From positions 25,670,501-25,734,500 of the forward strand of contig NC_084896.1 in the NCBI RefSeq assembly GCF_958979055.1: 64,000 nt of DNA, written 5' to 3'. Positions 19,582 through 31,338 of the stretch are shown piece after piece; within the stretch, counting starts at the first letter, position 1, and every line of letters starts with the position of its first letter. A program made the position numbers and the translations under genes. The stretch is from Alnus glutinosa (lineage: Eukaryota > Streptophyta > Magnoliopsida > Fagales > Betulaceae). The notes beneath the pieces are model-generated. The model did not search any database. It had not been told where the DNA came from and saw only the letters and a list, made by a program, of their open reading frames with translations.

Positions 19582-21405
19582 CAGTGAAAAAGACAACATA
19601 ATTTGAGAGGTTTACACCATTAATTCATTGTGTCATTGTGTGAGCGTGTGTTAATATTTCGTTACGACAACCAATTTTCTCGACTAGTTTTGGGAAAATT
19701 AAGACTAGTACAAATGAGATTGTGAACATATTCATGTACACAATTATATCATAAAGTTTTTTTCTTTAGCAATCTAAAAAAATTAAAAAATTTGAATAAT
19801 ATTTTTTTTCTTCTTTATATACTATATATGTTCTACTATATACAAAACATATAATGAATAAAATTCAAAATTTAACAAAAGAAATAACTAAGTAGAGAAA
19901 AAAAAAATACCAATGAAAACTTGTTGGTTCAAACTTCAAAGAAGAAGAACAAGAAGATGATGAAATAAAGGGCATCGTATGCAAAGAGTCAAACGACCTT
20001 TAGAAACAAATTTACAAGCCAGAAAAGTTTGTAGAGAAAGATATTGAGTTAAAAAAAATAAAAAAAAAATAAATCTGAAATTAAGTTCATGCCTTTACTA
20101 ATTTCATGCGGTGTGGAGATGAAATAGTTAACCTAATTGCATGAACCACCAAGGATTGCACATAAGATATACATGGAGTACTAGTTGTATAAACAATTAG
20201 GTAGTTAGCATCAATAACACGATTTTAATGTCGGCATTATGGAAAATCCGGGTGCGTTGACACATATTGACCTAAAAAAACAAGATAAGAATAGAGTGCA
20301 ATGAAGCTATCACATACAATGTCACATACAATTGTCTCATTGCCCGAATAAAGTAGGATCCTAGTGCTTTCTTGCACGAGGCTATCAATGTCACATACAA
20401 TTGACAACCTCAGTGAAATCCACCTCACATATTCATGATATTCTGAAACATATCAATTTTACTGCCTTCTTTACGTACATGAGCAAGCTTGAGATAATAT
20501 AGTGTACCCTTGTTAGAACAACCAGTGGATCGAAGCCACCTCCACTTGAATCTCTTAATTAAAGCAAACTTTGATGTACGGCAGTTAGATCTAATTTTTC
20601 AACAGCTGCAGCAGTCATTAGCAATGATAAAGGTGAGAATGATTATAGCAGCTTCCTCACTTAATTAAGCTTGAAAACTATTCTTTTACATATTTTTTCT
20701 GTCCGAGTCACTCGGCCGACAGTATATACTACTGCATGACAGCTTTTTAATTGGAATATGGTTGAGTCACGTGTTTGACAACGTTCACTAAGACTAAACT
20801 TGTGCAAGTAATACTGCTTGCCGTGATATTTCAACTAATTATTTGAAGCCCCAAGAAGACAAAATTTTAAGGTTTCTTATATTGCTTATACCCAAAGAGT
20901 AAAGGCATGTATTTTGGGAAGGAGATTATGAAATGTGGATTAAAAAGATAGAAAAAGCTTGCAGAACCTCCTAACACTGGCTGGTTGAATCATAGTCTTT
21001 GTTCTAATTAAAGAAAGAGAGAGAAACTTATTAAAAAAAACGGCTTTCTGTGTTTGTTTTGCTGCAAATACACTTCCTTTTCTTTTTCTAAAATTTCCTT
21101 TTTGGACTCTTCATGAGGCTTTTTAAGAGACTGAATATACAATTACAATTAGGTCTGCTAGCTAGCTAGCTAGTGTGTACAAACTTTCATGTCAAGTTCA
21201 ATCTGAAGGAAAGATCACATGCATGCATGGCTTGCAGACAACGTACAAGCACATGGCCTATTTTTTCTTTCCTGTTTACTTCTTGACTTGCAGAGTAGGG
21301 CATTTTGGAATGGAACGAAAACAATTCCAGTGAGTGGAGAAGGATCGATGTAGATAATATCTGGTATCATGATCATTATCGGCTTATCGCAACTTGGGCC
21401 TTATA
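18664..21405. repeat. Tandem duplication unit B (KRR1 exon 1 plus upstream flank)
   Basis: Collinear with unit A but without its 9-kb block, the 4.3-kb segment, the hAT-like element and the LTR element. It has about 230 bp of its own (about 20870-21100). Both units end in ggcttatcgcaacttggg, placing the unit A/B junction at about 18655-18664. Confidence 0.85.
18666..18858 (-). pseudogene. KRR1 exon-1 pseudogene (partial duplicate)
   Basis: It matches exon 1 of KRR1 from the ATG (18858) through the family signature KPWDDDPNIDRWKIEKFD. A 17-bp stretch is then replaced by 4 bp, a net loss of 13 bp, so the frame shifts just after that motif. The original splice-donor region is present but no downstream exon follows; unit A lies there instead. 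It may still be transcribed from the copied upstream region but cannot encode KRR1. Confidence 0.9.
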
Positions 21406-21479
21406 ATGTGCCCTTCAACTAAGGGGAAAGAACAGTACAATATCGCGTTTTTGTTCTTTTTCAATACAATAATTCTGCG

Positions 21480-21640
21480 CATAAAGTTGATCATTTTTTC
21501 TGCCCAATAATTTGGTGCTTGGCACCACATTTCCACTTCAACAGCTGTCGGAAAAATATACAGCCAAGTCAATAATATATACTTCATATGCAAACAAATT
21601 TGGCTCCTATTCTATCTTTTGGTGCCAAGTAAACCAAAAA
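21480..21640. other. Paralogue of the 3' flank of the first LRR gene
   Basis: The stretch containing gatcattttttctgcccaata, gccacatttcc and gcaaacaaatttggctcc matches 27080-27240, about 270 bp past the stop codon of the gene at 25132. It suggests a relict LRR gene flank or a copied flank. No LRR coding sequence was seen beside it. Confidence 0.55.
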
Positions 21641-24600
21641 CACATGCAAACATTTCATCCCGAACTCTAAAAATGACATATGTTGATTTGCACGTGAAAA
21701 GTAAATAATTTTCAAAATTATAAGAACAAATTGAAAAAAAAAAATTATTAAAAAGGCATATGAAAAATGCATATTATTTAAAAAGCATATATATAAAAAG
21801 ACACGTACCATTATTATGGACCGAATTGAAAAAGATTGCTTTAATCCAGTACCGAAACATGACCACGATAGGGAATAAATATATAAAAAGATAGATTTGA
21901 CAACCTTCCTGATCATTGTACGGATGAATTATCATTTCATGATGTGCATGTAAAGCTGTAAAATCATTCGCTTTAGAGGTTACATCGTCCCATCTTTTTC
22001 TGATTTCTAATTTCAAGTGGTTCTGTTTTCTTGGCATTTTAGGTTTGATTTCTTAATGCGAAAGTTATTACTATGCCGGAAATGATTGGTGTTTGGAAAT
22101 AATTTTACTTAGTTAAGTACGAGGAAAAGTCGGTAGGACTTTTGGAATGTCTAATCCCAAGAAATAAATACTTAGCAATTATTTTTGAAAAATCATGTAT
22201 CAATTATTCTAATAGATTCTGATTCTACTCTAAGTTAAGTTGAAATAAGAGTCATAATCCTATTAGCAGTCCTATCTCGATAGAATCAAGATATGACTCA
22301 TAGTTTAATCAAATTAAAAATTTAATAATGAATCAGATCAGAAGTCTAATAAATGATTAAATTAGAACTTTGATTACACTCATAGATCAAGGAGTAGAAA
22401 ACCTAATTGAGGTTTAACTCCACATTTTATCCTAAGTATAAAAAAAAATTAATTAATTAATTAATTTTTTATGCACAGAGCAAAAACTAATTTAGGCATC
22501 ATAGTGAGATTCATAATTTTAATTGTTTTACAGAATTCTTGGAAAGTAGGAAGAACATAAATGGAACATGCAATTCATCACTATACTCAAAACTGTATCA
22601 ATAATTAAGTTTTTATTATGTAAATTATTATCTTATATTGTTAGAATATTAATTAAATAATTAAATTTATTTTTTTGTTAACTTAAAATTTTAAACTAAA
22701 TGATAATTTAACACATAATCTCTCATCATCCTACTTCAATTAATTATGCCTTCAATTTTCTCCATACTCTTTTCAGAAAGTAGGTGCCATAGATGTCTTG
22801 TCGAGGAGAACTTAAGCCAACTCCTTGGATTGGCTGCAATACCAAAAGTGAAAATAAAATAAAATAATAATATCATCAACTATTATGTTATATATGTATC
22901 TAGTAATAAAATGTCAATAAAACAATTAAATTCATTATTTTTTTATTATCAATCTAAGCTTTTAAAATAATTAATATTTATTTTTAAAAAAAGTTAATTT
23001 TAATTAATATTTTTGTATTTAGGTCTGCAGTATCTTTCAATTCCAATTAAATATTTCATATATTTCACGGTTGAAAAAATTGAATTAGCTGGACATCAAG
23101 TCTATCTCTATGCCCTTCCTGATTATCTGTCTCATTGCATGGCTATTGTTAACAATTGCCCTAAAAAATTATTATATATCCCTGTTTGGCGACTCTTTTC
23201 CTTATATTAGAGGTGAGTTTTTTTTTTTTTTAGTGGCAGTGAAAAATGATTGATGTGACATAAAATAAAAAAAAATTGTATTGTAATGGTTTTATTTATT
23301 ATTTAAATAATAATTAAAATTTGTTGATATAATATAAAAAGTAAAAAAAGTTAAAAGAATAACTTCATTTAAAGATACCGAACTATTACCATTTTTTAGA
23401 GAAGGTACTTGAACTTCAAAGCGTTTAAATTTTTTGAAAAATCTTAATAAAAAATTTTCAAAATACCACTCCTGTTTTTAGGAAAAATAAAAAAGAAAAA
23501 AAATTGCTAAGATTTAGGTATTGGCTAGAATTTAACAAAATTTATAAAAATACTCATACTTAAATCTTTGAAAAAATTTATAAAAAATAAATACATTAGT
23601 ATTTTGAAAATTTTAGCAGAATTTAACGAAAAATTCTAACGGTCGACCAGTTATTTTGATATCCTAAATTGAGACGTTTTGAAGTTTAAGTACTTTCTCT
23701 AAAAAAAAATGTGACAGTTCACTACACTAAAGTGAAATTCTTTCGGAATTAAAATATTTTAAAATTAATATTTTTTTTTTTTAGAGAAATAAAAATAAAA
23801 GAACGGAAATGGAGGGAAAGAAACTTGCCAAACGGATTAAAAAGAAAAGGGAAAAAAAAAAATAAAAATGAAAGAAACTTGGCTAAGGACGACATCGGTC
23901 TCCCAAGTCTTCTTTTTCTTTTTCTTTGTTTTTCTCTCTCTGAGCTGTATGCCAAAGTAAATTTCAAATTATATATGTCTCTTTGCGAAAAAGTTCTTTG
24001 TCTGCCCTTTATCTCCGCAATCAGTTGTAGCCAATGTTCAAACTTCAAGGGGGGCCTTGCCCTATAATCTTATCTCTTCTTTTAAGCATCAAATTTTCCA
24101 TGGAATGTATACTGGAAAGGGCTGAAAATGTACATGTATTTAGTAACAATATTCGCATTTGCATAATATCAGTATTATTTTTAGCTATTCACATTCGTAT
24201 AATGTGATTATTATTTGTATTTCTACGTGATTATTATGGTTATTATCCGTTAGCTAATAGATGATTTGGGCCTTAAAATTATAATTCTTACTTCTAGTAA
24301 ATACAAAAAAAGAAAAAAGAAAAAAAAAAGGCACTATTTATAGTTGAATACTATTCTTCATATCACACCTGCTAATCATTTTGTCATTAATTTTTCATCT
24401 TATACATTATTTAGTTTCGTCCACCATCTATTTATAGTTGTTGATAAAGAAAAAAATATGTAAACACCTTGCACTATACACATATGAGGCAACACACAAA
24501 AAACGTTGTTTTAGTGAATTTAATCATATATATATTATATATAAAGAGTATACGTACACGAAGAATAACTAAATCCGCATGCCCTAAAGCCATTATTCGC

Positions 24601-24950
24601 TTCATGAATAGTTAATAACGAATAACAAATAGGTGTGACTAACATATACATACGATTAATATCTACCTGCATTTTTATTCCCGACTCTATAATATATTAT
24701 CATAGCTCTTCTTTTGAGCATCAAACTTGGAGCATTTTGCTTGTATAAGTTTACACTAAATTCTGGTGTGTAAAATAATAGAATTTTAAAATTCTTATTT
24801 TGGATGGAAAATATTATTATATATTATATAAACCATAACATAATTGATAATTAAATAACGAAACACGGGAACATAAGGAATAATGGGGAATAAATATTAA
24901 TATCCAAAGCGAGGAAACAGCGACGAGCGGTGCTGCAAGAAAATGTCTTT
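21640..24950. other. AT-rich intergenic stretch without recognisable gene
   Basis: Only short chance frames occur. An inverted-repeat element occupies about 23360-23745. Nothing else is identifiable. Confidence 0.55.
23360..23745. mobile_element. MITE-like inverted-repeat element
   Basis: Arms of about 60 bp pair imperfectly: tttttagagaaggtacttga on the left and tttaagtactttctctaaaa on the right. It resembles the element at 28.12-28.61 kb. No clean target duplication was found. Confidence 0.5.
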
Positions 24951-25068
24951 CTCCGAAAGTGAGAGGGCAGCAACCTCCAACCCGGACAAAGATTTACAGC
25001 AGTTGTCATCTCTGTAGGCATGTGAACGAAAGACTTCTGACTTTTCTTCGCTTAGTCTACGCACCTTC

Positions 25069-25075
25069 TATATAG
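25069..25075 (+). promoter_or_regulatory. TATA box of LRR gene 1
   Basis: TATATAG, 57 bp before the ATG, within the block gtctacgcacctTCTATATA shared with the paralogues at 43.0, 52.7 and 58.7 kb. Confidence 0.7.
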
Positions 25076-25131
25076 TTTCACCTTCATTCAATCTACTCTC
25101 TGCACCAGAGTTCCTGTGTACAGAGAAAGTG

Positions 25132-26811
25132 ATGGCCACCATCTCTTTCCTTGCTTCACTTTTGCTTTCAACTTTCTTGCTTCATTTGTGCTTGTTCTAT
25201 GGGGTCGGTGCCGGCGAGCCGGCTCTCAGGTCCAATAGGGAAGCATTGGAAATAATTATAGGTGGTGGTGGTGGTAGCAATAATCCCGCTCCTCCTCCCC
25301 CACCTGAACCTGACTGTCCCCCACCTCCAGCGCCACCTCCGCCCCCGTCTCCGCCGCCCCCTTCTCCGCCTCCCCCATCTCCGCCGCCCCCATCTCCGCC
25401 TCCCCCATCTCCGCCGCCCCCATCTCCGCCGCCCCCTTCTCCGCCGCCCCCTTCTCCGCCGCCCCCTTCTCCGCCTCCCCCGTCTCCGCCTCCCCCGTCT
25501 CCGCCGCCCCCTTCTCCTCCGCCCCCACCGTCTCCGCCGCCCCCTTCTCCTCCGCCCCCGTCTCCACCGCCCCCTTCTCCTCCTCCCCCGTCTCCGCCGC
25601 CCCCATCTCCACCTCCCCCGTCTCCGCCGCCCCCATCTCCACCTCCCCCATCTCCTCTGCCTCCTCCACCTGGTATTAGCCCTCGAGTTATAAAAGCCTA
25701 CTACGTAATTCGAGAGTTCAAAAAAAAAATCAAAGACGGCCCAAAAGACGTTTTGAAATCATGGGATCGCAAAGATAGAGACGTATGCAAGTTCAAAGGC
25801 TTCTCCTGCGCCAAGTATCCGACCGACAAACAACAAGCAGTTTCTGGAGTAGACTTCAACGGCTATGGCTTTGTTGGTTATAACAACCAGCTCCCACTCT
25901 CCGGGTTCATGGAAAGGTTGGAAGACATAACCGTGTTCCACGCGAACTCCAACAATTTCACTGGTGGCGTCCCCCGGGAGATCTCCAAGCTTCCGTACTT
26001 CTTCGAGCTAGATCTTAGCAACAACAAGTTACAGGGCCAGTTCCCAATGGAAGTTCTTCGTGCCATAAACCTGACCTTCTTGGACCTCCGGTTTAACAAT
26101 TTGTGTGGCACGGTTCCCCCCCAAGTGTTCTTGCTAGATGTGGACGTAATCTTCATCAACAACAACAATTTTGAGCAAGGGCTTCCTTACAATCTTGGCT
26201 CTACACCAGCCCTTTATCTCACTTTTGCCAACAACAAATTCACTGGGCCAATCCCACGAAGCATTGGCCTAGCTAGCAAAACCCTCCTTGAGGTGCTCTT
26301 CTTGAACAACACGCTCACAGGATGCTTGCCATTTGAGATTGGCTACCTGAAAAAGGCCACTGTTTTTGATGTGAGCATCAATTACTTGACGGGTCCAATA
26401 CCCCACTCATTTCAGTGCCTGTTTAAAATAGAGGTGCTTAACCTGGCTGAGAACCAGTTCTATGGGTCGGTCCCGGAGGCAATCTGCAAGCTGCCTAACC
26501 TAGATGTCTTCAATATATCACACAACTACTTCACCCAGGTTGGTCCTGAATGCAGGAAGTTGATCAAGAAAAAGGTTCTTAATGTAAAAAAGAATTGCAT
26601 TATAGACCTTCCAAATCAGAGACCAAAAGCTGAATGTGCTGCATTTTTCTCTAAGCACGAGTTCCACCGGTGCCCCAACGAGAAGTCCCTAAATTACATT
26701 CCTTGTCAGAATAAGTATTATTCAGCTCCCCTTGGTTCGTCCTATCATCGACCAACGGTTCCAGCCCCCTCACCACTTTCCTATGGCACTCTCAAACCGC
26801 ATAGGCTGTGA
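25132..26811 (+). CDS. LRX-like secreted LRR protein 1 with N-terminal SPPPP extensin block
   Basis: Single exon, 559 residues. The start is ATG 25132; a GTG just upstream is in frame but is not a start. Residues 1 to about 28 are a signal peptide (SFLASLLLSTFLLHLCLFYG). Residues about 51-180 are a proline-rich block with roughly twenty SPPPP extensin motifs and no tyrosine, so it has the hydroxyproline/arabinosylation signature but no YXY cross-link motif. An LRR N-cap (KSWDRKDRDVCKFKGFSC) follows, then about ten LRRs (for example ITVFHANSNNFTGG, FFELDLSNNKLQGQFP, FINNNNFEQGLP, LNLAENQFYGSVPEAICKLP). A cysteine-rich hinge (ECRKL, KNCI, KAECAAFF, CPNEK) and a tail ending YGTLKPHRL close it. 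The LRRs match those of LRX cell-wall proteins and At4g06744-like proteins, but the extensin part precedes the LRRs. Likely role: wall-anchored receptor or scaffold; no ligand can be inferred. Confidence 0.93.
   Translation: MATISFLASLLLSTFLLHLCLFYGVGAGEPALRSNREALEIIIGGGGGSNNPAPPPPPEPDCPPPPAPPPPPSPPPPSPPPPSPPPPSPPPPSPPPPSPPPPSPPPPSPPPPSPPPPSPPPPSPPPPSPPPPPSPPPPSPPPPSPPPPSPPPPSPPPPSPPPPSPPPPSPPPPSPLPPPPGISPRVIKAYYVIREFKKKIKDGPKDVLKSWDRKDRDVCKFKGFSCAKYPTDKQQAVSGVDFNGYGFVGYNNQLPLSGFMERLEDITVFHANSNNFTGGVPREISKLPYFFELDLSNNKLQGQFPMEVLRAINLTFLDLRFNNLCGTVPPQVFLLDVDVIFINNNNFEQGLPYNLGSTPALYLTFANNKFTGPIPRSIGLASKTLLEVLFLNNTLTGCLPFEIGYLKKATVFDVSINYLTGPIPHSFQCLFKIEVLNLAENQFYGSVPEAICKLPNLDVFNISHNYFTQVGPECRKLIKKKVLNVKKNCIIDLPNQRPKAECAAFFSKHEFHRCPNEKSLNYIPCQNKYYSAPLGSSYHRPTVPAPSPLSYGTLKPHRL
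25283..25670 (+). repeat. Coding 15-bp minisatellite (SPPPP codons)
   Basis: Tandem 15-bp units of the form tctccgccgccccca, with synonymous third-base variation, encode SPPPP. One unit has an extra proline codon. Such a tract is prone to unit gain and loss without frameshift. Confidence 0.9.
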
Positions 26812-27654
26812 TTTTCAAGCTCCGATTATGGGGATTCATTAACGATGTGTCGTGGGGGGTCCTTAATTTGTAATATATTTGCATATTTCTGTTCTCTTTA
26901 TATTGATCAAGTCATGAATAAGGCAATGTGTTGTAATTTGGCATCTCCATCAGACGCCAGTTCTTATAGTGTAGTACTGAAGATTCTCGTTGCGCTGCTC
27001 AATTGTATTCATGAGATAGCGTTCATAAATCATAAGGTTGGCTAAATGATTACTAGTGTTCCCTTGCTTAATTATGCTCATGATTTTGATCATTCTTTGT
27101 GCCAATAATTGGTTGCATGGGGCGCCACATTTCCAGGATCAATAGCAGTAGGAGAAGAGAAATCTGTAGACAAGTCAATACATACTACATATGCAAACTA
27201 ATTTGGCTCCGTTTTCACTTTTTGGTGTCAAATATGTTAAAAATTTGGAGACTACTACACTTGAAAGGGTCTAAAATTAAAGACAATTAAGAAACAGAGC
27301 AGGAAAATAGTGGATAAAAGTGACTTGCTGTTCTTAATTCATTCAATAAACCACTTAAATTCACTCCGTCCAACATAGAATTTAAACTCCTACAATCAAG
27401 GAACTACTTAAGCACAACTAGCATCATGGACCCATTAATCAGCTAGCTAGAACTCCTAAACTAAAGGACTCAACAAGAAAGTTTGTAGGACCTGTTGTTC
27501 ATTCAGTCAAAGACTCAAACAGCTAGTGCATGCCCAGCCAATACAAAGAAACATGAACTCACGTACTAGCTATATATACAAGAGAGAAAGTAGGACCACT
27601 CACGCATGATTTCTCCTCCCAACGCAGAAAATTTACTGCTATACTCCTAACAAC

Positions 27655-27845
27655 TCTCTAAAATGAATGAATTTTATGAAAGGAATTAGCTTTGTGAATA
27701 TATTTGCAAGCTGCTCATTTGTACTATAGTCTATAATATCTTGATGCTTCCTTTGGTCATCAATTCTCTAAAGAAACGACGTCTTCTCTCTGTATGTCTT
27801 GTGCGGCTGCGATACATCGGGCTCTTCCTTATGACAGCAATTAAT
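27655..27845 (-). mobile_element. Ty1/copia RNase H fragment, degenerate
   Basis: The minus strand reads KSPMYRSRTRHTERRRRFFR then, after a stop and a frame change, YSTNEQLANIFTK. This is the usual copia RNase H end (H.RTKHI...HF.RE..., then S..Q.ADIFTK). It is a dead remnant. Confidence 0.65.
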
Positions 27846-28121
27846 CAGATTATAATATTTTATGGACAACATAATAATTTTGAAAAAATTTAAGAAAATA
27901 TGTGAATATTTATGAAAATTAAATAGATTTTGGACGGTGAAATTTAGTTTATAGGCATGGATTTTATTATTAAGGAGCTTCTTTTAGATTTTGAGTTTGT
28001 GGGAGATTTTTTATTTTTTATTTATTTTTTATTTTAAATGTTAGGAGGTTTTATTCGGATTAAAACGAAAATTTTTGGAAGTTTACTTGAATCATGGAAA
28101 TAATGAGAATGTCAATATTTA

Positions 28122-28610
28122 AGAAAAATTTCACTTAATTATAACCCATAATTTTTTATTACTTTTGAAAAAATATACCCAAACTTTAAAAAGTGTCAAT
28201 TTTTTTTTTTTTTTCCAATTTTAACCATCCATTAGAATTTTTCGTTAAATCTTGTCAAAATTTCTAAAATACTCCTGTGTTTATTTTTTTTAAAAAAAAT
28301 AATAAAAATTTTCAAAGATTCAGGCATGGACATTTTTGCAACTTCCATTAAATTCTAACGAAAACCTAAATCCTAGCAATTTTTTTTTCCTCCTAAAATA
28401 ATGAGAGGTATTTTAGAAATTTTGACAGGATTTAACGATGAATACCTTAAATTTTAATGGAGGGTTGAAATAAAAAAAATTAAATTAAATTAAATTTTTT
28501 TAAAAAAAGGGAAAGATGAATACCTTAAATTAACACTTTTTAAAGTTTAAGTACCATTTTTCAAAAGTGATAAAAGTCGAAAAATCGAGAGTTATAAGTG
28601 AAATTTTCAC
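28122..28610. mobile_element. Long inverted-repeat MITE (MULE-like)
   Basis: Arms of about 75 bp begin AAATTTCACTTA and end TAAGTGAAATTT. The flanking 9-mers caatattta and aaatattta differ at one position, fitting a MULE-type duplication. It is non-coding. Confidence 0.55.
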
Positions 28611-28686
28611 AAATATTTATTTTGCCCCTCATCAATAATTTTCATATCCAGCTTGTCCTTTGCCCTGGTAAAATGTTCATTGTCTA

Positions 28687-28691
<5 letters not shown>

Positions 28692-28745
<54 letters not shown>
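28692..28745. repeat. (TA)n microsatellite
   Basis: An uninterrupted TA run of about 50 bp. Confidence 0.9.
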
Positions 28746-28748
<3 letters not shown>

Positions 28749-29439
28749 GCCCTTTGTTCAATGTTCAAATATCCTTTTGAGAAATTAAGCAATTAAATCT
28801 AAAGTAATCATTAATACTTGATATACAATTCAAGAAAACAATTTAATCCATGAATCACAGCTGCCTCCTTTAACAATTTGAGCCCAAAACCAACATAAAG
28901 GTTCACACCTAATTTGATGCGTACAAATTAAGACAACCGTAATCAAGACAACAAATTCACTATTTTTCTTTCAATCGGCCACACCAGAACAATCCCCAAT
29001 TAGAACTCAGAAATTAACCAAAACCCATTTATCGATCGATTGACCAAAATCAAACCCAAAAAGAAACAATGTGCAAGCTAGTTAGCTAGGTCAAGATTAG
29101 GTGGATATCGCATTAATTAAGCTTTAAACATATATCCAACCGAAACAATAAAAAAAAAGAGATTAAAACTCCAACTATTGAATAGTGAGACACACATGAT
29201 TGCTGACGAACATATGATCATATTGCATTATTATTCACAACCAACTTGTTTCTTGATTCTTTGAGTAATTCTATCACGGATTTCCACCAAACTTGAAGTT
29301 AAAGTATAGTTTCTCATGTAAAAAATCAAACATTACTATAACACAACTCAGGATCATCCAAAGCAATTGCAAAAGAAAAAAGGAGATTAGTGTAAAAAAG
29401 CATTTTATCTTGTTAATGATTTTATTTTAGGTATTTTAG

Positions 29440-29790
29440 GGTTTGATCTACAGAATTTGTAAAAGGAAATTGGAATGGAAATGAATTGATGATGAAATTG
29501 AAATGGATTGATTCATAAACGGAAAAATACAGAATTCAGTCACATTCGAAAGGGCCAATCTCCTAGTACATTCGAGAGTGCAATTCTCCAAGTTTGTTCA
29601 AAGAACAACAATGATCAAATCAGATGCCTCTACAATTAGACTCTAGGCTTTATATAGACAAACTCAAGGCCCACTAAGCTACCAAGGCTAAAGGCCAATT
29701 AACCTAATATTGACCACTAAGCTACAAAGGCCAAAGGCCACTAAGCTACTAAGGTCAAAGGCCCATTAAGCTAATATACCCATAACAAAT
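29440..29790 (-). repeat. Possible solo LTR or LTR fragment
   Basis: The right border ends cccataaca; on the minus strand it starts TGTTATGGGTATATTAGC and then has a TATA-like CTATATAAAG. It contains three degenerate copies of a 28-bp cactaagctacnaaggccaa unit (29668-29770). The left border and target duplication could not be fixed. Confidence 0.3.
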
Positions 29791-29887
29791 AAAAATAAAA
29801 ATAAAAACAAAAATCGTACATGAACAATTATATTTATGACTTAAGTCCTAACTTCATGCATGGTATGACTTTACATATTCTAAATAT

Positions 29888-30669
29888 GGGATAATTGCAC
29901 CATTGGTCCCTATGATATGCTATAATTATAAATTATTTCCTACGATTTAAAAAATTCATAGAAGGTCCTTGTGATAAACTATAATTACAAATCGATCCCT
30001 GGAATCAAATTTCGTTAAATTTTTTGACAGATTCTGTTAAATGCCATGTCAGTTCCACATCAAACCAATAAGATGGTGACACATGTCCATCTCAATAAAA
30101 AAAATATAAATTTATTAAAAAATAAATAAATAAACATATTTTTTTAAAAAAAAATTAAAAATTAAAAAGGAAGATGTGGCGCGGGGCCACCCGAATGGCT
30201 AGGGGGTGGCCTTCAGGCCATCGCTGGACTTGCTAGGAGTGGCCCAATGGCCACCCCTAGCCACCTCTGGGGGTGGCCACGGTTTCACAAAGGTTGGGGG
30301 TGACCATCGAGCCACCCCTAGAAGGTCCAAGGGTGGCCCCGAAGGCCACCCTTTCCTTTTTTGTTTTGTTTTTGTTTTTTTTTTTAAAATTTTAATTTTA
30401 ATTTTTTTTTAAAAAAAAAGAAGTTTATTTATTTATTTTTTAATAAATTTATATTTTTTTTATTAAGATGGACTTATATCGTCATCTTATTAGTTTAATG
30501 TGGCGCTGACCTAGCATTTAATAGAATTTGTCAAAAAATTTAACGGAATTTGACTGCAGGGATCAATTTGTAATTATAGTTTACCACAAGAACCTCCCAT
30601 GAACTTTTTAAATTATAGGGAGTGATTTGTAATTATGGAATACCACATGGACCAAAGTGCAATTATCCC
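29888..30669. mobile_element. Non-autonomous Mutator-like element (long-TIR MULE)
   Basis: The termini are GGGATAATTGCAC...GTGCAATTATCCC, with imperfect inverted arms of about 230 bp. A perfect 9-bp duplication TCTAAATAT flanks it (29879-29887 and 30670-30678), the MULE hallmark. The central 180 bp is GC-rich and built from direct and inverted ggggtggcc/ggccacccc modules. The open frame in it (30206-30412) is not a credible gene. Confidence 0.85.
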
Positions 30670-31278
30670 TCTAAATATTCTTATATTCTAGTGTACTGAT
30701 ATACTACCTACTGCCCTTTAATAGTTGCCCCAATCATAATCTTCTAGCTAGACTTAATCAAAAGTCTCCCAACAATTGATAAGAACATCAAACCGAACAT
30801 CAGCATTAACAACGGAAATTAAAAGAGACAAGCATATATCAGAAGATCATCCCGATCTAAAACACAATTTGTTTAAAGAACATACATATAACAATATAGT
30901 TCCACATTAAAAAGATGATTATATAACACTATTTTGTCTTCCAAATAATGAACTCCTCTAGAGGGAAAATGGGCCTCTGGGCTGTTCTTTAAATCTAAAT
31001 AGCTGAAGGCCCTTTTTCCCTCTCCTAATTCTTTCCCCTCAACGTACCCAAGGCCCCTTTACTATACTCCAAAAATCTTAGATGAATCTAAAAATCTAAA
31101 GAAATATACTCCAGATCTGGATACTAGAGGAATCCAAAAATTACATAGAACCAGCAACAAAATCTTAATTTACAGCATAATCATAGGCTTTACCTCATAG
31201 AAGAAGAAAATCCGAAATCGAAATCCTCAGTAGTACCCCAATTCTCTGAAAGATAACATGCATATATGGGGGATTGGA

Positions 31279-31288
31279 GGATGAGAGT

Positions 31289-31321
<33 letters not shown>

Positions 31322-31338
31322 GGGGGGGGGGGGGGGGG
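31279..31338. repeat. (GA)n followed by G28 homopolymer
   Basis: A GA dinucleotide run leads straight into 28 consecutive G (31311-31338). This is a strong G-quadruplex candidate and a likely site of sequencing or replication error. Frames through it (proline/serine-rich on the minus strand) are not convincing genes. Confidence 0.85.

Noticed and set aside
21384..22037. Three overlapping minus-strand frames of 69-110 codons
   Set aside because: No domain, hydrophobic AT-driven composition, and the first overlaps the copied LRR-gene 3' flank.
25256..25693. Antisense Glu/Ala/Gly frame and plus-strand Arg/Leu frame across the SPPPP block
   Set aside because: Shadows of the 15-bp coding minisatellite of LRR gene 1; the same effect gives the frames at 43207-43959 and 58809-59253.
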